Positions 8,304 through 18,080 are shown, counted from the stretch's first letter. The stretch is 64,000 nucleotides of DNA from CAKZNE01 sp963976435 (GCA_963976435.1 CAXBKQ010000002.1:1-64000); one strand, 5' to 3'. Numbers and translations are program-made. The notes: a model not told the origin generated them from the letters alone.

Positions 8304-10614
8304 AGCTGAAACTTGGTATTATGGGCCATCCACCATTGGCCTTTATGGAATTTCCGTTTTGTCGAAAAGAGTATTGTAGGGAATTGATATTTTTATTCAT
8401 CGTAACATTAATCACGGAAATTGTAAAAATTCGTGTCCCCCTTTTCTTTTTAGCAATAAAATTGAATTGCAAATCCAAACTTTGAGCAAATGGTAGCTGC
8501 ACATTATTTCGTTGCGATATAAAAGGTAAATCCTCCACCTCGGGTATTGCCGTGTTCGCCCTTTGTAAAGGAAATTGAGTGAAATTTCCAGAACCCAAAA
8601 AATAGGTCACTCCTATTTCGGTAATTTTTTGGATACTATTTCTTTTGAACCGAATGAAAGAGCTCAAGCTTAGCACATGTTCTCTAGCAAATTCAAAGGG
8701 ATAAGTTTGGCCATCGTCTATTTCTGGAGAGTTTCTAAAAGATTGTGACCAGGTATAGGCAATGCTTCCTCGATAGATTTCTTTGTTAATTTTTAAGGAG
8801 GACTCTATTCCATGGCTATTTCCATCAACAGAAAGAAGGCCATTTGCCATATCAGGCTGTGTTAATTGCTCTGATTCTGAATATAAAAAAACTGGATAGT
8901 TATAATCCCTATCAACCGCATTGTTCAATTTTTTATTAAAAAAACCAAGACTAAAATTCCAATTTGATTGGAAGTATAATACACCAATGGAAAACTGGTT
9001 TATTGATGATGGAACTAAATTTTGAGAAGATAAAATCGGGAAATCTGTAGCACTACCAAAATTATTTTGTCTAAATCGATGAACAAATCCGTGTCTTTGC
9101 TCATAACTTGAATAAAGTGAAAAACGATTGTCGATAAAATAGTTGGCTCTCAAATTATAATCCAAATACAAGCCTTCACCATTCTTTGAATTATTGGTAT
9201 TGCTAATTCTAACTCCACCTAATATTTCAAGATTCTTAGCTAGGGAGTATTTTGCCTCAGCGAATATTCCCAGAATGTTTAGAGGTAAGGAGAATACATC
9301 TATTTCAGAATCATTTTCCCTAAATCTATCAAAAAAGCTATTTAATTCAATTCCAAATTCGCTGAAAAAGGACTGGTTTAATTGAATTTGAAAATTCGAT
9401 TTAAAGCCTAGGTTGTGAAAATCTCTTTGAATAAGACTTGGTTCTAAATTGGGTAGTATTAATTTAATTTGCTCATAATCCGAGTATTCATTGCTGAACT
9501 TTTGATTGAAATTGGAATAATATACATGGGTATTGCCATAAAATTTACCCTTTTTATTTTTCAAGGTTATACCAATAACATCAGATGAGGCTGAAAATTT
9601 ATTTATTGATTCATAACTAATATTCTGCCCAGCAGAAAAGGCATTTAAAAAATTTTTGCTCGAAAATCGATCTCCTGAACGGTAGTAAAATGATTCTAAA
9701 AAACTTTGGTCTCCAATCCTATTTGAGAATTTTAAATAATGGTCTTCAAATCCAAATTGCGACTCTGGTTCTATACCCAATAAATTCAAAGTGGATTGTG
9801 CCAAACTGAAAGTAGAAATCCGGCTTGCTATTAAAAGTGATGAATTTATTTTCTTTAAAGGAATATCAAAACCTGTCCTCAATGATCCAAAGCCCATGGC
9901 TAATTCCCCTTTAAACTTTTTCATTGATGCCGCTCGCATTTGTAAGTCTAAAACAGCAGAAGGAGAGTTCCCATATTTTAAGGGTATGGATTCTTTGTGG
10001 AAGTTCAAGGACTTGAGGCTATAAGAGGTGAAAGGAGATGCAAAACCCATTGCATGATTCGTATTGTAGATGGGAACAGCATCAAGAAAAATTCCTGTTT
10101 GGTATTGATCGCTACCTCTTACATAAATACCAACAGAGCCAGGACTTGCATTTTGAACACCTGGGTTTAGAATAATGGGTCTAATGACATCTGGCTCCCC
10201 TCCTATTTGCGGAAATTGCTTGATATCTTTTGCCCGAACCTTGATATTATAAATATTCTCCTCCATGGCAAGATTAATATTATCTACTTTTTTAGAAATA
10301 ACATCAATTGTATTCAGCACCACGGACCTATATTTTAGGCTGATTCTAATTTCCCCAGGATATTCATTTGGAAGGATAAAAAGACTATCTCTAAAGGAGA
10401 ATGCTGAGATAAAAATGCTGTCACCAGGGTGAAAATCTAGTTTTAGCTCTCCCTTAAAATCAGAATAATAAATCTTGTTTTGATATTTAATAATGGCTGA
10501 AACTATAAGCTCTTCATGCTCAGAAACTATTGAAACCTTTACTTTTTGAGCATTCAGGCCTCCAAGATTAAAGAGGAATATGGATAGGAAAAATGAAAAA
10601 CGAATTAGGTTCAT
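8287..10614 (-). CDS. TonB-dependent receptor with N-terminal carboxypeptidase-like domain
   Basis: Outer-membrane active transporter of 775 residues. I place the start at the ATG at 10614 (MNLIRFSFFLSIFLF... LNAQ signal peptide), one base after the preceding gene's stop; an ATG at 10641 would add nine residues inside the upstream gene. A CarboxypepD_reg-like domain (~25-105) precedes the plug (~115-225: IGGEPDVIRPIILNPGVQ, GIYVRGSDQYQTGIFLDAVP). A 22-strand-type barrel rich in aromatic alternation follows, ending FSYAYQF with terminal Phe, typical of outer-membrane barrels. Substrate unknown. It is the middle gene of a three-gene minus-strand operon with an outer-membrane barrel upstream and a DUF4249-like lipoprotein downstream. 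Confidence 0.88.
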   Translation of the reverse strand: MNLIRFSFFLSIFLFNLGGLNAQKVKVSIVSEHEELIVSAIIKYQNKIYYSDFKGELKLDFHPGDSIFISAFSFRDSLFILPNEYPGEIRISLKYRSVVLNTIDVISKKVDNINLAMEENIYNIKVRAKDIKQFPQIGGEPDVIRPIILNPGVQNASPGSVGIYVRGSDQYQTGIFLDAVPIYNTNHAMGFASPFTSYSLKSLNFHKESIPLKYGNSPSAVLDLQMRAASMKKFKGELAMGFGSLRTGFDIPLKKINSSLLIASRISTFSLAQSTLNLLGIEPESQFGFEDHYLKFSNRIGDQSFLESFYYRSGDRFSSKNFLNAFSAGQNISYESINKFSASSDVIGITLKNKKGKFYGNTHVYYSNFNQKFSNEYSDYEQIKLILPNLEPSLIQRDFHNLGFKSNFQIQLNQSFFSEFGIELNSFFDRFRENDSEIDVFSLPLNILGIFAEAKYSLAKNLEILGGVRISNTNNSKNGEGLYLDYNLRANYFIDNRFSLYSSYEQRHGFVHRFRQNNFGSATDFPILSSQNLVPSSINQFSIGVLYFQSNWNFSLGFFNKKLNNAVDRDYNYPVFLYSESEQLTQPDMANGLLSVDGNSHGIESSLKINKEIYRGSIAYTWSQSFRNSPEIDDGQTYPFEFAREHVLSLSSFIRFKRNSIQKITEIGVTYFLGSGNFTQFPLQRANTAIPEVEDLPFISQRNNVQLPFAQSLDLQFNFIAKKKRGTRIFTISVINVTMNKNINSLQYSFRQNGNSIKANGGWPIIPSFSYAYQF

Positions 10615-10615
10615 T

Positions 10616-11383
10616 CTAGAAGATCCTATATAATAGTCCAATCCTCACATAAGTACCTTGCTGATACATTTCTTCTTCATTTCCACTATTAAACTGATTT
10701 AACGGATACTCATATTCCTCACCTTCGGTATTAGTAGAATTACCATCCAATTTATAAGTCTCAATCAGCAAGCTTTTGTACCTGATTTTATAGGGAAAGA
10801 AATAATCCAACCCAAGGGAATAACCAAATCTTGGACTAAAATAGTCCTGCCATTCTAGTCCGACAGTTAATCCCAAAAAATTTCCGGAGCGTTGCATGGA
10901 ATAATCAAGCCTTTGCGCAGTTCCATTGGAATTTACACCATCAAAACCATAATCCTCCTGATGTTTACGCCAGCCTATATTGCCACCGACAGACAGCAAT
11001 AGCTTTTCATATTCTTCCTTAAATAAAATGTCAAAAGCCAGTTTTGGATTAAGTCTAAAATCTTGAATATCCAATTGAGTATATTTTAAACCAACTTGAT
11101 CCTTTTCATATCCTCCATTTTGGTAATTAATATCGAGGGACAGATTTAGGCATTTGAAAATATCATAGTCAAGCTCAAATCCATATGTCTTAAAAATCCA
11201 ACTCGAATAAGCGATACTATCCAATTCAATATCATCCCCTAATTGACGAATTAAAATTGGGCCTAAAACATTTTTATAGTCAAGACTTTCCACTCCAATG
11301 GCAAAGTAGGGGTTCACACTCAATTTTTGAGCATTTAAAGAATTGAATAAAATGATAGAAATGAGAAGAGTAAAATATTTCAT
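10616..11383 (-). CDS. Outer-membrane beta-barrel protein
   Basis: A 255-residue protein with signal peptide (MKYFTLLISIILFNSLNAQ), then alternating polar/aromatic strands such as LGLTVGLEWQDYFSPRFGYS and a C-terminal strand YVRIGLLYRIF. This looks like a small porin/OmpA-type barrel without a periplasmic domain. It is the first gene of the operon with the TonB receptor (one-base gap). It may form part of the same surface uptake complex, but this is inferred from position only. Confidence 0.7.
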   Translation of the reverse strand: MKYFTLLISIILFNSLNAQKLSVNPYFAIGVESLDYKNVLGPILIRQLGDDIELDSIAYSSWIFKTYGFELDYDIFKCLNLSLDINYQNGGYEKDQVGLKYTQLDIQDFRLNPKLAFDILFKEEYEKLLLSVGGNIGWRKHQEDYGFDGVNSNGTAQRLDYSMQRSGNFLGLTVGLEWQDYFSPRFGYSLGLDYFFPYKIRYKSLLIETYKLDGNSTNTEGEEYEYPLNQFNSGNEEEMYQQGTYVRIGLLYRIF

Positions 11384-11770
11384 TTAGATAGAAGAATTCA
11401 AATAATGGTTTCAAATAGAAAATCTAAAATAATCTATTTTTCTTGAGGTATTTGGGGTTGTGAAGTTAATCTTCAATTTGTTTTAAGCAAACAAAATTTA
11501 ATCCTTGTTTGATGGGTTTAAATGAATGTGGATGTTTTTTTAATTGCCGTATTCTTTCAGTTACATTATTCACCATCCTAATTTTAAGAACAAATAATAT
11601 GTTGAATAAACCCTATGTTTCCTTCCTCCACCTTGCACTAATATCTGCCTAAAAAATTGAAACACATTTAAGCAGATTCTTAGGATCGAATAAAAAATAT
11701 AATTTGGAGAATGGGCTATCCTTGAAGACCATTATTCATCTATTGGGCTTTCTGGCTACCAACACATCTA

Positions 11771-11983
11771 ATGGTGATTATTCCTGATTTAGAGGCTGAC
11801 CGCAAAATTATCTTGACAGAGTGGATGATTTATTTTCCAAACCATTCCAAACAAATCCCCTTCGCGAATTAAACCATATATCAATTGCTAAGTCATAGTG
11901 GCCAAATAAACGAATTTGTGATCATTCGGAAAGGGGAAGGACCTGTTTCGGAGTTTAAAATCTTAAGTGAATATTTTTTTTGA
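11771..11983 (+). pseudogene. Possible remnant of a serine hydrolase (beta-lactamase/PBP4* family) gene
   Basis: In the frame starting at ATG 11771, interrupted by TAA at 11870-11872 and ending at TGA 11981, the translation gives IYFPNHSKQIPFAN, stop, TIYQLLSHSGQINEF. This resembles the segment YFPDFP..ITIRxLLSHTSGI.dF that lies just after the catalytic SxxK helix in class C beta-lactamase-like hydrolases. Neither the SxxK motif nor the rest of the ~350-residue protein is present, so it would be a short dead fragment. The match is short and could be chance. Confidence 0.35.
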
Positions 11984-11987
11984 ACTA

Positions 11988-12021
11988 ATTTAGTTGCATA
12001 TGCAACTAAATACTATTTTTG
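11988..12021 (+). promoter_or_regulatory. MarR operator (24-bp perfect palindrome) and promoter of the efflux operon
   Basis: The half-site ATTTAGTTGCAT (11988-11999) is followed without spacer by its exact reverse complement ATGCAACTAAAT (12000-12011). A TATTTTTG -7 element follows at 12014-12021, and a TTG inside the palindrome (994-996 of the 11-kb block, 11994-11996) is 17 bases upstream of it and may be the -33 element. A repressor on the palindrome would block the promoter, which fits autoregulation by the MarR protein encoded just downstream. Confidence 0.75.
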
Positions 12022-12025
12022 CCAA

Positions 12026-12499
12026 GTGAATTTTCAATTTCCCCCTTTTTCAAGAGACAAATTTATCCCCAATATCGGGCGAACCAGCAAGCTGATGAGC
12101 TTATTGGTAAAAGCATTATTTGCTCAGGAAAAACTGGATTTAACCAAGGAGCAATTTATTATCCTCTTATGTATTGAGGAAGAATCCATAGTGCAATCTG
12201 AATTGGCCTTGATAACCGAAAGGAACAAGGGATCCCTAACTCGTTTGTTGCAATCCCTAGAGAAAAAGTCATACATAAAAAGAAGAGTTTGCAAGAATGA
12301 CAGTAGAGTAAATCATGTAGAAATAGATCAAAAGGGAAAGGATATCCTGGAAATGACAAAACCTAAAATGCTGGAATTATTTAAATCTTTACAAAAAGGA
12401 CTTGATCCAAAGGATTTAGAATTGAGCCTGGGAGTAATGAAGAAATTACAGAATAACATCCAAGAATTATTTGAAAACCTAGAGAAGAACAAGAATTAA
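12026..12499 (+). CDS. MarR family transcriptional regulator
   Basis: A 157-residue winged-helix repressor: a dimerisation helix, helix-turn-helix (QSELALITERNKGSLTRLLQSLE, about 58-80), wing (KRRVCKNDSRVNHVEI) and C-terminal helices. The DxR wing motif NDSR is present. The start is GTG at 12026, only 4 bases after the -7 element, so the mRNA is probably leaderless. It is the first gene of an operon with a complete RND efflux system (3-base gap to the adaptor gene). By analogy with known MarR-efflux pairs it should repress this operon until a toxic ligand binds; the ligand is unknown. Confidence 0.88.
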   Translation: MNFQFPPFSRDKFIPNIGRTSKLMSLLVKALFAQEKLDLTKEQFIILLCIEEESIVQSELALITERNKGSLTRLLQSLEKKSYIKRRVCKNDSRVNHVEIDQKGKDILEMTKPKMLELFKSLQKGLDPKDLELSLGVMKKLQNNIQELFENLEKNKN

Positions 12500-12502
12500 G
12501 AA

Positions 12503-13624
12503 ATGAAAAAAAGACAGATTTTAATAATAGGAATTGCCATAGTGATATTGGTATTGGGAAGAACGCTAATGGCGCAATTGGCAAAACCCGCGGAAAAGAA
12601 ATCCAAAAAACCAACAAGCTCAATAGTTACTGTTTTTACGGAAAAGGTGGAGAATAAATCCATTCCTGTTTATGTAGAAACTACTGGTGTTTTGGAAGCC
12701 GAAAAAAGAAATGAGCTGTATAGCGAAGTTCAAGGTGTGATGGAGGCTGATAATGGCCGATTTAAAGCCGGGAACTCCTTTCAAAAAGGTGAATTGTTGA
12801 TCAAAATTAGATCTAATGATCAGGAAGCCCAGCTTTTTGCCCAGCGCTCCTCCTTTATTAGTGCTCTCACGGCTATTATGCCCGATATTAAGGCTGATCA
12901 TCCGGATGAATATCTAAAATGGCAAAACTATTTAAAATCTTTATCCATAGATAATAGCACTCCCTCCCTGCCGAGCATAAAATCTGAAAAATTAGAATCT
13001 TTTATCACCGGTCGTGGCTTATATTCTAATTATCATTCTTTAAAAAACCTGGAGATAATTAATGGCAAATACAATTTACGAGCTCCCTATGATGGTGTTT
13101 TAATTTCTGCCAATGTAGATCCTGGAACTGTTATTCGCCCTGGGCAAGCTCTAGGAGTTTTTATTCAACCCTTAAAATATGAGCTGGAAACCTCAACCGA
13201 TGCCCTTACAGCGGAAAGACTGAAAATCGGTCAGGAAGTGGAATTAAGTATGAGAGGTCTTGATAAAAGTTGGACTGGGAATATTTCAAGATTGGTGAAA
13301 GCTATTGATAAGGATAGCCAGTTGAGCACCTTCTTTATCTCTGTACAAGGCGAAGATTTAAAAGAGGGAATGTTCCTTCAAGCCAAAGTAAAGGCTAATG
13401 AAATTCCAAATGCCTTTTCCTTATCGAGATCTGCGCTAGTAGAAGGCAATCAACTTTATATAGTGGAAGATGAAACCCTGAAATTAAAAACCATAAAAGT
13501 GGAATATTTCAACCAGAATACAGTGATTGTAAAAGGATTGGAAAATGGGCAAATGGTGCTACGCAAGGTTCCTCCAAGCGCTTTTGAAGGGATGAAAGTT
13601 TCAATTTACAAAGAGCAGGAATAG
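12503..13624 (+). CDS. RND efflux periplasmic adaptor (membrane fusion protein)
   Basis: A 373-residue HlyD/AcrA-type adaptor linking the inner-membrane RND pump to the TolC-like channel. An N-terminal membrane anchor (ILIIGIAIVILVLG, residues 4-17) is followed by a biotinyl-lipoyl-like half (ETTGVLEAEKRNELYSEVQG), a short hairpin and the second half (YNLRAPYDGVLISANVDPGT). Beta-barrel and membrane-proximal domains complete it. There is no lipobox, so it is anchored by the transmembrane helix. Two bases separate it from the pump gene. Confidence 0.92.
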   Translation: MKKRQILIIGIAIVILVLGRTLMAQLAKPAEKKSKKPTSSIVTVFTEKVENKSIPVYVETTGVLEAEKRNELYSEVQGVMEADNGRFKAGNSFQKGELLIKIRSNDQEAQLFAQRSSFISALTAIMPDIKADHPDEYLKWQNYLKSLSIDNSTPSLPSIKSEKLESFITGRGLYSNYHSLKNLEIINGKYNLRAPYDGVLISANVDPGTVIRPGQALGVFIQPLKYELETSTDALTAERLKIGQEVELSMRGLDKSWTGNISRLVKAIDKDSQLSTFFISVQGEDLKEGMFLQAKVKANEIPNAFSLSRSALVEGNQLYIVEDETLKLKTIKVEYFNQNTVIVKGLENGQMVLRKVPPSAFEGMKVSIYKEQE

Positions 13625-13625
13625 A

Positions 13626-16600
13626 ATGAAAAAGCTAATCACACATTTTATTAAATATCCTGTAGCTGGGAACGTGATCATTGTTGCCTTTCTCATTTTA
13701 GGATATATGGGAATGAAAAACATGCGCTCCAGTTTCTTTCCGCTTCAAGATTCAAAAAATATTAATATCAGCGTTGTTTATCCTGGTGCCTCGCCCCAAG
13801 AAATTGAGGAAGGTGTGGTATTAAAAATTGAAAACAATCTCCGTGGATTATTAGGGATAGATCGATTTACCTCCTCTTCCAAAGAAAATTCGGCAAGCAT
13901 AGCCATTGAAGCTGAAAAAGGTTATGATATAGATGTTCTCCTTGCTGATGTAAAAAATGCAGTTGACAAGGTACCATCCTTCCCTGCCGAAATGGAACCT
14001 CCCGTTGTGGCCAAACAAGAAACCACTACCAATGCCATTTCCATGGTCATTACCGGAAAAAATGTTGACCTATTGAGTTTAAAAACTAAGGCTAGACAAG
14101 TAGAATCTGAGCTTAGAACCATAGATGGTATTTCTCAAGTGGATATTAGTGGTTTTCCCGATGAGGAAATTGTGATTTCCTTGAAAGAGGATATTCTTAG
14201 AGCCTATAATATTAGTTTTCAAGAGGTGTCACAGGCTGTAGCCTCTGCAAATTTGCTGGTAACTGGTGGTTCGGTAAAAACTAAAGAAGAAGAATACTTG
14301 ATCAGGCTAAGAAACAAATTCTATTATGCTCAAGATTTGGAAAATATTATTGTAAAAGCCTTTCCCAATGGTTCTCAAATTAAATTAAGTGATATAGCGG
14401 AGCTTGAAGACACTTGGTCTGAAACCCCAAACCGTTCTTATTTTAATGCCAACCCATCTATTAGCATAAATGTAAAAACCACCAACCGTGAAGACCTGAT
14501 AGAAGCGGCAAACAAAACCTTAGAATATGTTGAGGATTTTAACAATAAAAATCAAAACCTTAGCCTTAATGTAACCAGTAATTCTAGTATAACTATTATA
14601 CAAAGAACAGAATTATTATTGAAAAATGGGGTGCAAGGTGTTGCTTTGGTGTTATTTTTCCTTTCCCTTTTTCTCAGACCGAGGTTAGCCGCTTGGGTAG
14701 CTTTTGGATTACCCATTTCCTTCTTAGGGATGTTTATGGTAGTTAGCTATTTGGATGTTACCATTAATGTTCTCTCCCTTTTCGGTATGATCATCGTAAT
14801 TGGAATTTTAGTGGATGATGGGATCGTTATTGCTGAGAATATTTTTCATCATTATGAAAAAGGCAAATCTAGAATTAGAGCCGCCATAGATGGAACTTTG
14901 GAAGTAATCCCAGCGATCACCTCCGCCATTCTCACCACCATTATTGCCTTTAGCACCTTCTTTTTTCTCGATGGAAGGATAGGCGAGTTTTTTATGGAAG
15001 TAAGTATAGTGGTAATTCTCACCTTGGCTTTTTCTCTTTTGGAAGCCTTTATTATTTTACCTACCCATGTTGCTCATTCCAAAGTTTTAACGCCCGATCA
15101 AAAAACCTATAAATTCAATATTTGGGGGGATAGAATGATGAATTATTTGAAGGATAATATTTATATGCCTTCCCTAAAATGGGCCCTTAAATACAAGCCC
15201 ATTTCATTTTCCATAATTATAGCCCTTTTAATGATTACCATTGGCGCTATGCAAGGAGGAATAATTAAAGGCACATTTTTCCCAGCCATTGCCAGCGACA
15301 GGGTGAGTGTTACTTTAACCATGCCTCAGGGTGTAAACCCCTTGCAAACCGACTCTATAATTTCCATGGTAGAGGAAGCTGCCTGGAAAGTAAGCGAAGA
15401 GTTTACAGCCCAACAACCAAATAGCGAGCCGGTGGTTGAAAATATTATTAAAAATGTAGGTCCAGGATCTGCCACTGCCTCTCTCACTCTAAACCTTTTA
15501 CCGGGGGAGTTTAGAATTGCCGCCGCTGCAGATATTGCGGGTGCCATTTTTGAAAAGGTGGGGAAAATTCCTTCCGCAGAGAGTTTGGTAATTGATGGTA
15601 ATTCAAATTTTGGTGGTAAACCTGTTTCTGTTTCTCTTTTGGGCTATGATATCTCAGAGCTGAAAGCTGCAAAACTGGAATTGAAAAATGCCTTATCGGA
15701 AAACATTCTACTAAGGGATATTTTGGATAATGATCCTCAGGGGATTAAAGAAATAAGCCTTAACATTAAAGATGCCACTTATAGCTTAGGGTTTACCATG
15801 AACAGTATAATGTCTCAGGTAAGAAGCGCCTTTAATGGTTTGCAAGTTCAAAGGTTCCAAAGAGGTGAAGATGAAGTAATCGTTTGGGTAAGATATGATC
15901 TTGAAGAAAGAACATCTCTAAAAAATCTTGAGGAAATGAGAATCTTAAGTCCTCAAGGGAATAGAATTCCTTTAAAAGAACTGGCGGACTACAGTATCCA
16001 AAGAGGGGAGATTTCCATTAACCACTTAGATGGAAAAAGGGAAATAAAAGTAGAGGCTGATTTAAAAAACCCCAAAGAAAGCGCTACGAAGATTGTAGAT
16101 GAAATTAAAGCCGAAATAATGCCCGACCTTTTGGCCAAATACCCGAGTGTAACGGCATTGTATGAAGGACAAAACCGTGAAGCAGGAAAGGTACAAGCCT
16201 CTGCAGGGCAAGTTCTCCCAGTAATTTTATTGCTTATTTACATCGTCATCGCTTTTACATTTAGGTCTTATAGCCAACCGCTTTTACTAATTGTGATGGT
16301 TCCCTTCGCCTTTATTGGTGTGGGATGGGGGCATTATGTCCACGACTTTCCAGTAAACGTATTGTCCATGCTAGGGATAATCGCATTAATTGGTATTGTG
16401 GTGAACGATGGATTAGTATTTATAGCCAAATTCAATGGTTATTTAAAAGAAGGAAATTCCTATGATGAAGCGATAATTTTAGCTGGATCCTCAAGGTTTA
16501 GAGCAATTTTCCTTACCTCTATCACTACCATTGCTGGTTTATCACCACTAATTTTTGAAACCAGTAGACAAGCACAATTTCTTATCCCCATGGCCATTTC

Positions 16601-16784
16601 CATAGCCTATGGAATCGCCATTGCTACGGTACTCACCTTGGTAATGTTGCCGATGTTATTATCTGCAAGCAATTCCATTAAAGTTTATTTAGGATGGCTT
16701 TGGAAAGGGGAAAAACCGACTAAGGAATCGGTGGAAAGAGCAATTAAAGAATTAAAATCTGAAGCAGAAACTGATGAAAACTAA
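13626..16784 (+). CDS. RND efflux permease (AcrB/HAE1-like)
   Basis: A 1052-residue proton-driven inner-membrane pump with the usual duplicated layout: TM1, a large periplasmic porter domain, TM2-6 (about 330-480), TM7, a second periplasmic domain, TM8-12 (about 865-1020). The TM4 proton-relay aspartates are present as VDDGIVIAEN (Asp397-Asp398). In TM10 the position of the AcrB relay lysine (Lys940) reads VVNDGLVF (Asn927-Asp928), so the coupling residues differ from AcrB as in some other RND subfamilies. The substrate cannot be read from sequence. It overlaps the next gene by 11 bases. Confidence 0.92.
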   Translation: MKKLITHFIKYPVAGNVIIVAFLILGYMGMKNMRSSFFPLQDSKNINISVVYPGASPQEIEEGVVLKIENNLRGLLGIDRFTSSSKENSASIAIEAEKGYDIDVLLADVKNAVDKVPSFPAEMEPPVVAKQETTTNAISMVITGKNVDLLSLKTKARQVESELRTIDGISQVDISGFPDEEIVISLKEDILRAYNISFQEVSQAVASANLLVTGGSVKTKEEEYLIRLRNKFYYAQDLENIIVKAFPNGSQIKLSDIAELEDTWSETPNRSYFNANPSISINVKTTNREDLIEAANKTLEYVEDFNNKNQNLSLNVTSNSSITIIQRTELLLKNGVQGVALVLFFLSLFLRPRLAAWVAFGLPISFLGMFMVVSYLDVTINVLSLFGMIIVIGILVDDGIVIAENIFHHYEKGKSRIRAAIDGTLEVIPAITSAILTTIIAFSTFFFLDGRIGEFFMEVSIVVILTLAFSLLEAFIILPTHVAHSKVLTPDQKTYKFNIWGDRMMNYLKDNIYMPSLKWALKYKPISFSIIIALLMITIGAMQGGIIKGTFFPAIASDRVSVTLTMPQGVNPLQTDSIISMVEEAAWKVSEEFTAQQPNSEPVVENIIKNVGPGSATASLTLNLLPGEFRIAAAADIAGAIFEKVGKIPSAESLVIDGNSNFGGKPVSVSLLGYDISELKAAKLELKNALSENILLRDILDNDPQGIKEISLNIKDATYSLGFTMNSIMSQVRSAFNGLQVQRFQRGEDEVIVWVRYDLEERTSLKNLEEMRILSPQGNRIPLKELADYSIQRGEISINHLDGKREIKVEADLKNPKESATKIVDEIKAEIMPDLLAKYPSVTALYEGQNREAGKVQASAGQVLPVILLLIYIVIAFTFRSYSQPLLLIVMVPFAFIGVGWGHYVHDFPVNVLSMLGIIALIGIVVNDGLVFIAKFNGYLKEGNSYDEAIILAGSSRFRAIFLTSITTIAGLSPLIFETSRQAQFLIPMAISIAYGIAIATVLTLVMLPMLLSASNSIKVYLGWLWKGEKPTKESVERAIKELKSEAETDEN

Positions 16785-18072
16785 ATTATTATATACAATC
16801 CTGCTTTTTAGTCTAGGATTAAATCTAAAAGCCCAAGACCTAAGTTTTGAAAAAGCTTTGGCCTTAACCCTGGAGAATAATTATGATATCCAGATGGCAA
16901 GGGTTGACGAGGAAATCGCAGAAAACAGTTCCGATCTTTCGAATAATGGTTATTTGCCTACAGTATCGGCATCTGCAAATTATAATTGGACCTATTATGA
17001 AGGGGAAAACCGCCTGATAACGGAAGATGTAAGTTTCGACCCCAACAACTCCTATAACTATGGCGCCAGTGTTTCGGTTAACTATACTTTATTCGACGGT
17101 CAGGCCCGAAAATACAATTATCTGCAAGCCAAGGGAAATCACAAACTTTCTCAATTGCAAATGCAACAGGTAATCCAAAACACCATCCTTGAATTGGCCA
17201 GAGTTTATCATGAAGCTGCACGATTAGAAGAAAATGTTTTAGCCTTAGAAGAGGCCATGGAAATTTCGAGGGAGCGCTATGCAAGAATAGAATACAATTA
17301 CGAATATGGGCAAGCAAAACGCCTGGATGTTTTAAATTCTAAGGTGGATTTAAATACTGATAGTATAAATCTCATAAATGGCATTCAAGAATTGGAGAAC
17401 CTAAAAAGAGATCTGAATTATATTATGGGACAGGAAATTGACCAAGAAATTCAACTGGATAGAGATATCAGCTTAGGTAAAACCATCCTTCAAAATGATG
17501 TTCTGGAATCTTCAAAAAGCAAAAACCTTCAGCTTAGATTAGCCGAAAACTCAGTTGATTTAAGTCAATATGCTTTAAAAGTGAGCAGATCTTCCTGGCT
17601 TCCAAGCTTAGCAGCCAATGCGGGATATCAATATGCAGGATCTGATAATCCAAATGGAGCTTTTGTAATTGGTTCTAGCAATACTGGTCCACAAGCTGGA
17701 ATTAGTCTTAGCTGGAATATTTTTGATGCTAAAAATTCAACCAAGGTTAAAAATGCCAAACTCAGCCTGGCGAGTAAGAAAATTGAAAAACAATCCTTGG
17801 AACAAAATGTAAAATCTCAGGCCATGAATGCCTATTCTACTTATAGCAATTTGCTCTTTGTATTGCAGGCCCAAAAGGACAATGTAAATACCGCCAAAGA
17901 TAATTATCAACGCAGTGAAGAATCTTTTAAACTCGGGCAAATCAGTTCTGTAGAATTCCGCCAAGCACAATTAAACCTTCTCAATGCAGAGCAAGCATTA
18001 ATTAAGGTAAAATACGACGCCAAAAATGCGGAATTACAGGTGCTTGCTGTAATGGGCGAATTGGTGAATTAA
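16774..18072 (+). CDS. TolC family outer-membrane efflux protein
   Basis: A 432-residue outer-membrane channel subunit. Signal peptide of about 20 residues (LLFSLGLNLKAQ), then two related halves of long helices and strands: LALTLENNYDIQMARVDEEI opens the first and LRLAENSVDLSQYALKVSR the second, a pattern typical of the OEP repeat. It completes the tripartite pump with the two preceding gene products; translation is likely coupled through an 11-base overlap. A terminator follows the stop codon. Confidence 0.92.
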   Translation: MKTKLLYTILLFSLGLNLKAQDLSFEKALALTLENNYDIQMARVDEEIAENSSDLSNNGYLPTVSASANYNWTYYEGENRLITEDVSFDPNNSYNYGASVSVNYTLFDGQARKYNYLQAKGNHKLSQLQMQQVIQNTILELARVYHEAARLEENVLALEEAMEISRERYARIEYNYEYGQAKRLDVLNSKVDLNTDSINLINGIQELENLKRDLNYIMGQEIDQEIQLDRDISLGKTILQNDVLESSKSKNLQLRLAENSVDLSQYALKVSRSSWLPSLAANAGYQYAGSDNPNGAFVIGSSNTGPQAGISLSWNIFDAKNSTKVKNAKLSLASKKIEKQSLEQNVKSQAMNAYSTYSNLLFVLQAQKDNVNTAKDNYQRSEESFKLGQISSVEFRQAQLNLLNAEQALIKVKYDAKNAELQVLAVMGELVN

Positions 18073-18080
18073 ATAAAACA

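Larger units (their letters stand above)
11384..12025. other. Long intergenic region (642 bp)
   Basis: No intact gene is visible. The first ~370 bases, upstream of the divergent barrel operon, hold nothing I recognise. The part at 11771-11983 reads like a decayed serine hydrolase gene, and 11988-12021 holds a palindromic operator and promoter; both are listed separately. Confidence 0.7.
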
